The notes beneath the pieces are model-generated. The model did no database searches. It saw only the letters and a list, made by a program, of their open reading frames with translations, and was not told the DNA's origin. A stretch of 49,353 bases of DNA, from positions 1 to 49,353 of the forward strand of contig JAQGOC010000380.1 in NCBI GenBank assembly GCA_028293805.1, given 5' to 3'. This DNA comes from Gammaproteobacteria bacterium (GTDB lineage Bacteria > Pseudomonadota > Gammaproteobacteria > Steroidobacterales > Steroidobacteraceae). Both the position numbers and the translations under genes were made by a program. Shown piece after piece: positions 26,582 to 33,984 of this stretch (positions are counted from its first letter, which is position 1; every line of letters starts with the position of its first letter).

Positions 26582-26699
26582 CGACCTCTCCTTAACTTAA
26601 TGCGACGCGGGACGCGAACCGCCTCCCGCGCAAGTTGTCGATTGTCACACGCCCCACCCGGTTTGCCGATTCCGGCGCGCCCACCGACGCGCAGCCGCT

Positions 26700-27115
26700 C
26701 TCCCTGAAAACGGCTACCCCCCCAACCGGCCCCCTTCTCGCTGGCAAGAGCCACGCCTTTTGCCGGGCGCGCCCTGCCGGCGTGCACAAAACGTCAGCAA
26801 ACGCGCTCCCTGAAAACGCCCTACCCCCCCAACCGGCCTGCTTTTCGCTGGCAAAAGCCACGCCTTTTCCGGGGGCGCCCAGCCCGCGTGCCCGCCCGCG
26901 TGCATAAGACGTCAGCAAACGCGCTCCCTGAATACGCCCTACCCCCCAACCGGCCTACTTTTCGCGGGCAAAGCCACGCCTTTTGCCGGGCGCGCCCAGC
27001 CGGCGTGCACACGACGTCAGCAAGCGCGCTCCCTGAAAACGCCCTGCCCCCCAACTGGCCCGCTTTTCGCCGGCAAAAGCCACGCCTTTTGCCGGCGTGC
27101 CCATCCCTCCCTAGA
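26700..27115 (+). repeat. Four direct repeats of about 105-118 bp
   Basis: Four units begin with CTCCCTGAA at 26700, 26806, 26924 and 27029 (spacing 106, 118 and 105). Each continues with a C-rich run, AACyGGCC, CTTTTCGC and a hairpin GGCAAAAG-CCACGC-CTTTTGCC. In the last unit the hairpin arms are a perfect 10 bp (27070-27079 and 27086-27095). Units 1 and 2 have arm mismatches. The frame is not coding on either strand. It lies between lemA and a 68-residue gene. Confidence 0.85.
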
Positions 27116-27122
27116 CGCGCTC

Positions 27123-27147
27123 GCTGAAGCGCCGCAGGCGCTTCAGC
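27123..27147. repeat. 25-bp inverted repeat, copy 1
   Basis: Perfect 11-bp arms GCTGAAGCGCC and GGCGCTTCAGC with loop GCA. The same 25 bases recur at 28314-28338. It closes the 110-bp repeat array on its right side and sits just past the terminator of the 68-residue gene. Confidence 0.9.
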
Positions 27148-27151
27148 CAAT

Positions 27152-27183
27152 AAAAAAAACCCCAGGCTTTGACACCTGGGGTT
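27152..27183 (-). terminator. Rho-independent terminator of the 68-residue gene
   Basis: Read on the minus strand: stem AACCCCAGG (loop of eight bases, 27167-27174) CCTGGGGTT, followed directly by eight T residues. It lies about 46 bp after the stop of the gene at 27230-27436, so it ends that transcript before the repeat array and lemA. Confidence 0.88.
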
Positions 27184-27229
27184 CAGAATGCGGACTTTCG
27201 ATGAAGGGAAGGAAGTCCGCTAGGGGATA

Positions 27230-27436
27230 TCAGTGCAGCCTGGCCCAGTGAAGAATCTTGATGTCATCCGAGTCCAGATCGAAACTTTGTGCCAACAGTG
27301 AGCGCAGCTCGCGCGTTCCGCGGACGTTCTCCAGCGGATGCCGCAGCTCGACCACGCCACTCCACTCGTTCGCGGCAGCCGCTGCCTGCACCTTGGCGCT
27401 GCCAGTCACGAAGTGTGTGTAGTACTTGGTGGCCAC
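27230..27436 (-). CDS. Conserved-looking small protein of unknown function, 68 residues
   Basis: The product begins ATKYYTHFVTGSAKVQAA and ends LAQSFDLDSDDIKILHWARLH, which looks like a compact alpha/beta domain with many aromatic residues. I do not recognise the family. It has its own intrinsic terminator at 27152-27183, which supports a real transcript. The start is the GTG at 27436, since an in-frame TAA lies 12 bases upstream. No ribosome-binding site is visible before the GTG. It is divergent from greB. Confidence 0.65.
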   Translation of the reverse strand: MATKYYTHFVTGSAKVQAAAAANEWSGVVELRHPLENVRGTRELRSLLAQSFDLDSDDIKILHWARLH

Positions 27437-27611
27437 GAGGGAAGGTTAGTGGCGCCGGGGCAAGGTCGTCCGTGAAACGATCCACAGAACATCCGGTTTT
27501 TTGTAAAGCGCGTTGCGACATAATCCACGGGCTACGGGAGCTTGCTTGACCGCGGCAGCGTCGCGAGGGCGCCCCTCATCACAAATGAACATCGGTCAGG
27601 CAGGCTCATAG

Positions 27612-28142
27612 ATGGGACGATTCCGACTGCCACAGTCCGTAGGCTCGAAATACATCACCGCGGAAGGCGCACGCCGCCTGCGCGAGGAGCTCGACGAGCT
27701 GTGGCGCGTCGAACGGCCGAAGGTGACACAAGCGGTCGCGGAAGCAGCCGCGCAGGGCGACCGGTCGGAGAACGCGGACTATATCTACGGTAAGCGCCGC
27801 CTCCGCGAAATCGACAGCCGCGTACGCTTTCTGCGCAAACGGCTCGATGGCATGGTCACCGTTGACCAGCCGCCGTCGGATCCGAAACGCGTGTTTTTCG
27901 GCGCCTGGGTTTCGCTCGAGTCCGAGGACGGCGCGGAATGTCGCTATCGAATCGTCGGCCCCGACGAATTCGATCTCGCCCCCGATTACATCAGCATGGA
28001 CTCACCCCTCGGGCGGGCACTGCTGCGCAAGGGACTCGATGACGAAGTCACGGTTGAGCTGCCGGGCGGCCCCCGCAAGTTCGTCATCGTAGCCATCGAG
28101 TACACGCGCGCACCGGACAGCCGAAACGAGTTTCTTAGCTAG
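27612..28142 (+). CDS. greB: Transcription elongation factor GreB
   Basis: Protein of 176 residues. GreB enters the secondary channel of RNA polymerase and promotes cleavage of backtracked RNA. The N-terminal coiled coil contains SKYITAEGARRLREELDELW, then AAAQGDRSENADYIYGKRRLREIDSRVRFL, with the conserved Asp and Glu at the coiled-coil tip (GDRSENADY) and the basic patch. The C-terminal globular domain is about 85-160 (GPDEFDLAPDYISMDSPLGRALLRK). ENADYIYGKRRLREID is a GreB rather than GreA mark. A CATAAT at 27518-27523 may be a -10 element. Confidence 0.93.
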   Translation: MGRFRLPQSVGSKYITAEGARRLREELDELWRVERPKVTQAVAEAAAQGDRSENADYIYGKRRLREIDSRVRFLRKRLDGMVTVDQPPSDPKRVFFGAWVSLESEDGAECRYRIVGPDEFDLAPDYISMDSPLGRALLRKGLDDEVTVELPGGPRKFVIVAIEYTRAPDSRNEFLS

Positions 28143-28159
28143 TCCGCTTCGCGCCGCGG

Positions 28160-28300
28160 ACGCCTGAAAACCGCGCCACTCTCGCGAACCGGCCTGCTAA
28201 CTAGCGGACTACGCGCCCCGGGCTACGCGCCCCGGGCTACGCGCCCCGGGCAAAACCCGCGCCTTTTGCAGAGGTCCCAGCCCGCGGCTCGAATACGGCT
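28160..28300 (+). repeat. Diverged single copy of the 110-bp repeat with a 14-bp triplet insert
   Basis: The order CTGAAAAC, GAACCGGCCTGCT, GCAAAACCCGCGCCTTTTGC, CCAGCCCG matches the unit at 26700-27115. Inserted in it are three exact copies of the 14-bp word CTACGCGCCCCGGG (28209-28222, 28223-28236, 28237-28250). It fills the gap between greB and the convergent homospermidine synthase gene. Confidence 0.7.
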
Positions 28301-28313
28301 GGTCGGCGCGCTT

Positions 28314-28338
28314 GCTGAAGCGCCGCAGGCGCTTCAGC
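28314..28338. repeat. 25-bp inverted repeat, copy 2
   Basis: Identical to 27123-27147: 11-bp arms GCTGAAGCGCC and GGCGCTTCAGC around GCA. Similarity extends a few bases to both sides (GCGCT before, CATAA or AATAA after). Lying between two convergent stops (28142 and 28350), it may also act as a terminator or transcript-end hairpin, though no T run follows. Confidence 0.9.
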
Positions 28339-28349
28339 CCATAATCCAC

Positions 28350-29771
28350 CTACCAGACCACCCTGACATTCTTGAACTGCCAGGGATCGCTCTTGTCGAT
28401 GTCCTCGGGGAAGAGGCGCTCCCGCTCGTGCAAAGGCGTCCAGTCCGTGTACTGCCCCACGACCGGGCCCAGGTAGGGCAGACAGATCTCGAGGGCGCGA
28501 CGGAAATCCATCTCGTCCGGCTCAACGATGCCGCAGTTGGGATTCTCCATTGCCCAGACGACTCCCGCCATGACAGCCGACGTCACCTGCAGGCTGGTGG
28601 CGTTGTTGTAAGGAGCGAGCTTGCGCGCCTCTTCGATGGAAAGCTGCGACCCGTACCAGTAGGCGTTTTTCTTGTGGCCCGCCAGCAGCACGCCGAGCTC
28701 GTCGATACCCTTGGTGATATCGGACATGAGAATGCGTTGACGCTCCTGCTGCACGTAGTTGCGTCCGACGAGCTCGTGGATGGACATGATCGCGGAATCG
28801 CACGGGTGGTATGCGTAATGCACCGTCGGCCGATGCACCACCTGCGCGCCATCGCGTACGGTGTAGTAGTCGGCGAGTGAAATCGCTTCGCTGTGCGTAA
28901 TACAGAACCCATGGAAATGACCCGCGCGCGGAGTCCAGGTGCGTACTCGCGTTCCCGCCCCCGGTTGCATGAGGTAGATGGCGGCCATGCAGCCGAAGTC
29001 GTGCCGCTTGCCGTCCCGGGGAAAGTTGCGCTCGTGAGTGCCCCAGCCCATTTCGCTCGGCTGCGAGCCCTCGCCGACGAAGCCGTCGATCGACCATGTA
29101 TTGACGAACTCACCGACCTCCTTCGGTACGTTGGTCATCTGAGTATCGCGTTCGGCGATGTGCATGACCTTGATGCCGAGCCGATGCGCGAGATCGCCCC
29201 AGTCGCCGAGTGAAGTCTGATTTCCGGAATCCACCTGTGTATCGGTGGCGATGTTGAGCAGCGCCTGCTTCACGAAATGGGAAACCAACCCGGGATTCGC
29301 GCCATGCGTGAGCACCGCGGTCGGAGCCCGCGCATTGCCCGGGCGCAGGGCCAACGCCTCCTCGCGCAGAGCGTAATTAGTGCGACGTGCAGCGGGCACC
29401 GTCGGGTCCGTATAGCCGCCAGGCCACGGCTCGACGCACGTATCGAGATACATCGCGCCTTTTTCCCAACAGAGCTTCACCAACGCGATGCTCGACACTT
29501 CGACCGAAACGTTGACGAGGAAATCGCCGCGCCCAAGCAGTGGGTTCAGCACCCGGCGGTAGTTCTCCCGTGTCAGGCGCTCCTTGATGAATTTAATGCC
29601 GTATTGGGTGGCTTCCTCGATTCCGCGGTCCTCCGCGGTCACGATCGAGATTCGCTCCGGTGCAATGCCGATATGCCGCAGGATGAGGGGCAGCACACCC
29701 TGGCCGATGCTGCCGAAGCCGATGAAAAGAATCCGCCCTGGGAAATCGACATGTACCGTGTGATTGCTCAT
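28350..29771 (-). CDS. hss: Homospermidine synthase
   Basis: Protein of 473 residues, the normal size. It joins two putrescines (or putrescine and spermidine) into sym-homospermidine using NAD+. The N-terminal Rossmann motif is LFIGFGSIGQGVLPLI (about 15-30). Further family marks are YLDTCVEPWPGGY, LTHGANPGLVSHFVKQAL, GWGTHERNFP, the HFHGFCITHSEAISLADYY segment and YHPCDSAIMS. I chose the ATG at 29771; a TTG four codons upstream is possible. GGAG lies a few bases before the ATG. The GST gene precedes it on the same strand, 94 bp away. Confidence 0.92.
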   Translation of the reverse strand: MSNHTVHVDFPGRILFIGFGSIGQGVLPLILRHIGIAPERISIVTAEDRGIEEATQYGIKFIKERLTRENYRRVLNPLLGRGDFLVNVSVEVSSIALVKLCWEKGAMYLDTCVEPWPGGYTDPTVPAARRTNYALREEALALRPGNARAPTAVLTHGANPGLVSHFVKQALLNIATDTQVDSGNQTSLGDWGDLAHRLGIKVMHIAERDTQMTNVPKEVGEFVNTWSIDGFVGEGSQPSEMGWGTHERNFPRDGKRHDFGCMAAIYLMQPGAGTRVRTWTPRAGHFHGFCITHSEAISLADYYTVRDGAQVVHRPTVHYAYHPCDSAIMSIHELVGRNYVQQERQRILMSDITKGIDELGVLLAGHKKNAYWYGSQLSIEEARKLAPYNNATSLQVTSAVMAGVVWAMENPNCGIVEPDEMDFRRALEICLPYLGPVVGQYTDWTPLHERERLFPEDIDKSDPWQFKNVRVVW

Positions 29772-29797
29772 GATGCTCCGCAATGCCTTGAAGACCG

Positions 29798-29821
29798 GCG
29801 GCCGCCCTTCCGGGCGGCCGC
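29798..29821. repeat. Perfect 10-bp GC hairpin between GST and homospermidine synthase
   Basis: Arms GCGGCCGCCC and GGGCGGCCGC with loop TTCC on the + strand, which is GGAA (GNRA-type) in the minus-strand mRNA. It lies in the spacer of two minus-strand genes and has no T run. It could pause or stabilise the transcript. Confidence 0.8.
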
Positions 29822-29865
29822 GCCAAGGCGGCAGCGTATCAATCGTTTTCCGGCACCGCTACCGA

Positions 29866-30537
29866 TTAACCGGCAGATTGTCGCCAGTGAGGCGGGTAAG
29901 TGCGCTCGTAGCCGGGCAATGTCTCGACTCGCGTGAGCCAACGGCCCAACGCGGGGTAGTTCACTTCGACCGGCATGAAGCGCGACGACAGCTCACGCGC
30001 CTCCGGCCGCTCGAGCGCGCGCCGCAGCAGCTGAATGCCGGGAAAGATCACCATGTCGACGGCGGAAAAGCTCTCGCCCACGACCCAGTCCGACTTCGAC
30101 AGCCGCGCCTCGATCGTGCGTGCTTCGCTCGCGACGGCATGCATGTCGCCCGTTATCTCGTCGCCGCGCAGGTTCGCAGTCTTTTCGAAGACACCACTGA
30201 CGATGTTCATCAGATGCGGCTCGATATAGGCCTGGTACTCGCAGATAACGCGCATGATGACGCCGGCTTCCTCCGGCGTCCGGCCGAAGATATGCGGCTC
30301 CGGATACTTGAGATCGAGGTAGTAGAGCACCGCCAGCGACTCGAAGCAGACGTAGTCGCCGTCTTTCAGGACCGGAACCCGGCCGCGCGGGTTGAGTGCG
30401 AGCATCTGGGGCGACTTATGCTCCTGCTTGGAGAATTGCAGGACGTGACTGGTGTACTGCAGGCGCTTGTATTCGAGCGCCAGAAGCACTCGCCACGCGT
30501 ACGGACTGCCGCTGCCCCAGTAAACGTCTATCGTCAT
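29866..30537 (-). CDS. Glutathione S-transferase family protein
   Basis: Protein of 223 residues. The N-terminal thioredoxin-like domain (about 1-80) has the Ser-containing SGSPYAWRVLLALEYK start, the cis-Pro in NPRGRVPVLKDGDY and the glutathione-binding FESLAVLYYLD. The all-helical C-terminal domain (about 95-215) includes WVVGESFSAVDMVIFPGI, the conserved N-capping/hydrophobic-staple region. It is probably cytosolic; the substrate is unknown. It lies upstream of homospermidine synthase on the same strand. Confidence 0.88.
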   Translation of the reverse strand: MTIDVYWGSGSPYAWRVLLALEYKRLQYTSHVLQFSKQEHKSPQMLALNPRGRVPVLKDGDYVCFESLAVLYYLDLKYPEPHIFGRTPEEAGVIMRVICEYQAYIEPHLMNIVSGVFEKTANLRGDEITGDMHAVASEARTIEARLSKSDWVVGESFSAVDMVIFPGIQLLRRALERPEARELSSRFMPVEVNYPALGRWLTRVETLPGYERTYPPHWRQSAG

Positions 30538-30901
30538 CAGTCACTCGTTCCAAAGTGTTGCCACGATTGTAACGGCAACGGCACAGCGCCGAAAATGCGC
30601 GCGGAGAAATAATCCGGCCAACTAGACTGACGTACACGCCGGCAACGCGCCCGAGACACGAGCCGCGCCTTTTGTCGGGGGGGGGGGCCGAGGCGGGCGC
30701 GCCCGGCTGGGGAAGCCTAGCGGGAATCGCCTCGCCCGTCGCGCCTGGCTGGCGTCCCGAAATGCCCCAGGCTGACCACTGAAACGGCCTGCGGGCTACG
30801 CCAGGCTAGACAGCGTCGGCTAGGCGCTCCGAGCCAGGCGCTGCCGGCCAGGCGGCCGCGGCTTGCATCGTTTCAGCCAAATGGGATAGCGAAGGACATC
30901 C
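30538..30901. other. Divergent GST/sseA intergenic region with repeat remnants and G11 tract
   Basis: These 364 bp hold no gene I can support. The left part contains CGCGCCTTTTGTCG followed by eleven G (30677-30687) and a GGGCGCGCCCGG block, which resemble part of the 110-bp repeat family at 26700-27115. The right part (30780-30870) is made of near-repeats of GGCTAGGC, CCAGGCGCTGCCGG and GGCTACGCCAGGCTAG. Confidence 0.55.
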
Positions 30902-31795
30902 ATGTACACCACCTTGATCGAGGCTGAAGCATTGGCACGCGAACTGGCCGACAGTTCACCCGCTGCGAACGGCAACACCCCTGGCTGGGCCATCCTCGAC
31001 TGCCGCTTCGACCTCTCGCAGCCGGAATGGGGCGGGTCCGCCTATGCCGCCGGCCACCTTCCGAATGCACTTTACGCACATCTCGACCGCGATCTGTCAG
31101 GCCCGCGCTCGCCGGCCACCGGAAGGCATCCCTTGCCCGCGATAGCGCGGCTGGCGGAGACATTCGGGCGCTGGGGTATTGACGAAAAGGTGCAGGTCGT
31201 CGCCTATGACCAGGGCAATGGAGCCTACGCCGCCCGCTTGTGGTGGTTGCTGCGGTGGGCAGGCCATCTGCAGGTGGCGGTACTGAACGGCGGATTCGCC
31301 GCGTGGCAGCAAGCCGGTTTGCCCGTGGAGACCGCGCCAGGCACCTGCGAACCGAGAACGTTTGTGCCGCGACCCACGCAGCCTCAAAACATCAGTACGG
31401 CCGAGCTCGAGCGCTTGCTCCGTGACGGCGCACTGGCGAGCGGGGAATCGATGTTGGTAGACGCGCGCGGCGCGGATCGTTTCGCCGGAGAGAACGAAAC
31501 GATCGACCCCGTGGCGGGTCATATTCCCGGAGCGCACAGTCACCCGTTCGCTCGCAACCTCGATGCGCAGGGAAGGTTTCTTCCCGCGAGCGAGTTGCGC
31601 GAGCGCTGGCAGGCAACCTTGGGCGAGCACCCTGCCCAGCACGCGATTGCGATGTGCGGCTCGGGCGTGACGGCCTGCCACAACCTCCTCGCGCTGGAAA
31701 TTGCCGGCCTCTCCGGCGCGCGCCTCTACGCGGGATCGTGGAGCGAATGGATTCGCGAGGGCACGCGGCCGGTGGCCAGGGGCCTGTCTGACTAA
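30902..31795 (+). CDS. sseA: 3-mercaptopyruvate/thiosulfate sulfurtransferase
   Basis: Protein of 297 residues with two rhodanese domains (about 1-140 and 160-295). The catalytic loop is CGSGVTAC with Cys252, the CG(S/T)GVT signature of 3-mercaptopyruvate sulfurtransferases; thiosulfate sulfurtransferases usually carry CRxGx(R/T). The first domain is the inactive structural copy. Further marks are LDCRFDL, GHLPNALYAHLD, YDQGNGAYAARLWW and HIPGAHSHPFARN. It moves sulfur from mercaptopyruvate to thiols or cyanide in the cytoplasm. The short 5' sequence GAAGGACATCC before the ATG gives a good ribosome-binding site. Confidence 0.9.
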   Translation: MYTTLIEAEALARELADSSPAANGNTPGWAILDCRFDLSQPEWGGSAYAAGHLPNALYAHLDRDLSGPRSPATGRHPLPAIARLAETFGRWGIDEKVQVVAYDQGNGAYAARLWWLLRWAGHLQVAVLNGGFAAWQQAGLPVETAPGTCEPRTFVPRPTQPQNISTAELERLLRDGALASGESMLVDARGADRFAGENETIDPVAGHIPGAHSHPFARNLDAQGRFLPASELRERWQATLGEHPAQHAIAMCGSGVTACHNLLALEIAGLSGARLYAGSWSEWIREGTRPVARGLSD

Positions 31796-31901
31796 TGATC
31801 GCCGTATTCGAAGGGGCGGCCGCAGTAGGCGAGCATGAGTCAGCCAGGCCCCTGAGGGATCCGTTTAGGTGGCGTCGCGAAAGAGTGATATCAGTCGACT
31901 C

Positions 31902-31928
31902 TTGCTTGACACACATTTTTGCTATCGT
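31902..31928 (+). promoter_or_regulatory. Possible promoter of speA
   Basis: TTGCTT (31902-31907) and an extended -10 TGCTATCGT (TATCGT at 31923-31928) are 15 bases apart; a better -35, TTGACA, sits at 31906-31911 but with only 11 bases between. The spacing is short, so this is tentative. It would give a 5' leader of about 70 nt before the speA GTG. Confidence 0.3.
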
Positions 31929-32004
31929 GCGCGTCAATTAGACTGTCTGTTCGTGGCTGGGCACCCATCGTGCGACCAGCCACGATCGTTTTGGGAAACA
32001 CGAC

Positions 32005-33984
32005 GTGGCTGCAGATCCGAAAAGCGCTGTTAACGGCAACCGTAAGTTCAACCCCGCCCAACCTTGGCGGATCGAGGACTCGCTCGACCTCTACCACGTC
32101 AATGCGTGGGGCAAGGGCTACTTCTCGATCAACGAGGCTGGCCACGTCATCGTCCGCCCCGACACGCAGGGGGCCAACGTCATCGATCTCTTCGAGGTCG
32201 TCGAGGGGCTGAAGGCCCGTGATCTGACGACTCCGGTGGTCGTCCGTTTCTCCGACATCCACGCGCACCGCCTGAAGCACATACATGGTGCGTTCGCCCA
32301 GGCCATCGCGGAGAACAATTACAAGAACCGCTACGCAGCGGTGTTCCCGATCAAGGTGAACCAGCAGCGGCTCGTCGTGGAGGAGGTCTACCGCTACGGC
32401 AAGGAGTTCGGCTTCGGGCTGGAGGTAGGCTCCAAACCGGAGCTGCTCGCGGTGATGGCGATGACGGAAAACGCGCCGGACCGGCTCATCGTCTGCAATG
32501 GCTTCAAGGACGACAGCTACATCGAAGCGGTGACGCTGGCCACGAAGCTCGGCCGCACGATCATCCCCGTCGTGGAGAATTTCGATGAGCTCGGACTCAT
32601 CCTGAAGCACGCGGAGGTCTATGGAGTACGCCCGCGCATCGGTGTGCGCGTGAAGCTCTTCAGCGAGGGCTCCGGACGATGGAGCGCCTCGGCCGGCGAG
32701 AAATCCAAGTTCGGGCTGTTCATCACCGAGATCCTCGAGCTCTTCAATGTTCTGAAAGCGCGCGACATGCTCGATTGCCTGCAGCTCGTGCACTGCCATC
32801 CCGGCAGCCAGCTGCAGGACATCCGCCGCGTGAAGGACGCCATCAACGAGCTTGCGCACGTGTATGCGGAGTTGAAGCTGATGGGCGCCGGCCTGCAGTA
32901 CATCGACGTTGGCGGCGGGCTGGGTGTCGACTACGACGGCAGCGGAACGAATTTCTCCTCCTCGATGAACTACACGCTCAACGAGTATGCGAGCGACGTC
33001 GTCTACCGGGTGGCGAGCGTTTGTAACGCGCGCGACATCCCGCATCCAATGATCGTGAGCGAGTCCGGACGCGCCGTGGCTGCGTACCACAGCGTCCTGA
33101 TCTTCGACGCGCTCGGCTCGTCGGCGCTCGACAAGTTCCGCGTTACCGGACAAGTGGCGGAGGACTACGCCGGCGACCAGGAGTTGCCGCAGCCGGTGCT
33201 GGATCTTTTCGACGCCTACCGATCGGTGAGCGACCGGCGCCTCGTGGAGTGCTATCACGACGCGCTCACGGCGCGCGAGCAGATCCTGCAGATGTTCAAC
33301 CTGGGCCTGCTGTCGCTCGAATTCCGCGCCCTGGCCGAGCGGTTGTATTGGGCTACCTGCACCAAGGTGCGCGACTACTGCCGCAAGCTGGAGCGCGCCC
33401 CCGAGGAGCTCGAGGATCTCGAGTCGACCCTGTCCGACACTTACTTCTGCAACTTCTCGGTGTTCCAGTCACTGCCCGACAGTTGGGCCATCGACCAGTT
33501 GTTCCCAATCATGCCGATCCACCGCCTGGACGAGCGCCCCACGCGCACCGGCGTGCTGGCCGACATCACCTGCGACTCGGACGGCAAGATCGATCATTTC
33601 GTGTCGCTGCGGGACGTGAAGCGGGCGCTGGAGGTGCACGAGCTGAAGGCGGGTGAAAAGTACTATCTCGCCGCGTTCCTGGTGGGCGCCTACCAGGAGA
33701 CGCTCGGCGACCTCCATAACCTCTTCGGCGACACCCATGTCGTGCACATCCGCCTCCACGACGAGGGCGGCTGGTGGATCGAGGAGATCGTGAAGGGCGA
33801 CACCGCAAACAAGGTGCTCGAGTACATGGAATACGACGTGGCGGAGCTGTATCCCGCGCTCGCGCGCGATTGCGAACGGGCTATCCGGGACGGCCGCATG
33901 ACTATTGCCGAAAGCCAGCTGCTCAAACGGTTTTATGAGAAGGAACTGGACGGATATGCCTACCTCGAGCCTGCCGGGGCATAG
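32005..33984 (+). CDS. speA: Biosynthetic arginine decarboxylase SpeA
   Basis: Protein of 659 residues, the usual length. It is PLP-dependent and makes agmatine from arginine, the first step of the agmatine route to putrescine. The PLP lysine is Lys117 in FPIKVNQQ. The Gly-rich phosphate site is IDVGGGLGVDYDGS near 310, and the C-terminal ADITCDSDGKID holds the catalytic Cys at the subunit interface. The N-terminal WRIEDSLDLYHVNAWGKGYF is typical. The start is the GTG at 32005; GGGAAA lies about 10 bases upstream. Confidence 0.95.
   Translation: MAADPKSAVNGNRKFNPAQPWRIEDSLDLYHVNAWGKGYFSINEAGHVIVRPDTQGANVIDLFEVVEGLKARDLTTPVVVRFSDIHAHRLKHIHGAFAQAIAENNYKNRYAAVFPIKVNQQRLVVEEVYRYGKEFGFGLEVGSKPELLAVMAMTENAPDRLIVCNGFKDDSYIEAVTLATKLGRTIIPVVENFDELGLILKHAEVYGVRPRIGVRVKLFSEGSGRWSASAGEKSKFGLFITEILELFNVLKARDMLDCLQLVHCHPGSQLQDIRRVKDAINELAHVYAELKLMGAGLQYIDVGGGLGVDYDGSGTNFSSSMNYTLNEYASDVVYRVASVCNARDIPHPMIVSESGRAVAAYHSVLIFDALGSSALDKFRVTGQVAEDYAGDQELPQPVLDLFDAYRSVSDRRLVECYHDALTAREQILQMFNLGLLSLEFRALAERLYWATCTKVRDYCRKLERAPEELEDLESTLSDTYFCNFSVFQSLPDSWAIDQLFPIMPIHRLDERPTRTGVLADITCDSDGKIDHFVSLRDVKRALEVHELKAGEKYYLAAFLVGAYQETLGDLHNLFGDTHVVHIRLHDEGGWWIEEIVKGDTANKVLEYMEYDVAELYPALARDCERAIRDGRMTIAESQLLKRFYEKELDGYAYLEPAGA

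Noticed and set aside
26700-27115. CRISPR array
   Set aside because: The four repeats are about 105-118 bp with no short repeat/unique spacer alternation, the internal differences are point changes and small gaps, and no cas gene is nearby.
26592-27150. Overlapping open frames across the 110-bp repeats
   Set aside because: The frames merely follow the repeat period, have no start signals, and contain only repeated Arg/Gly/Ala-rich sequence.
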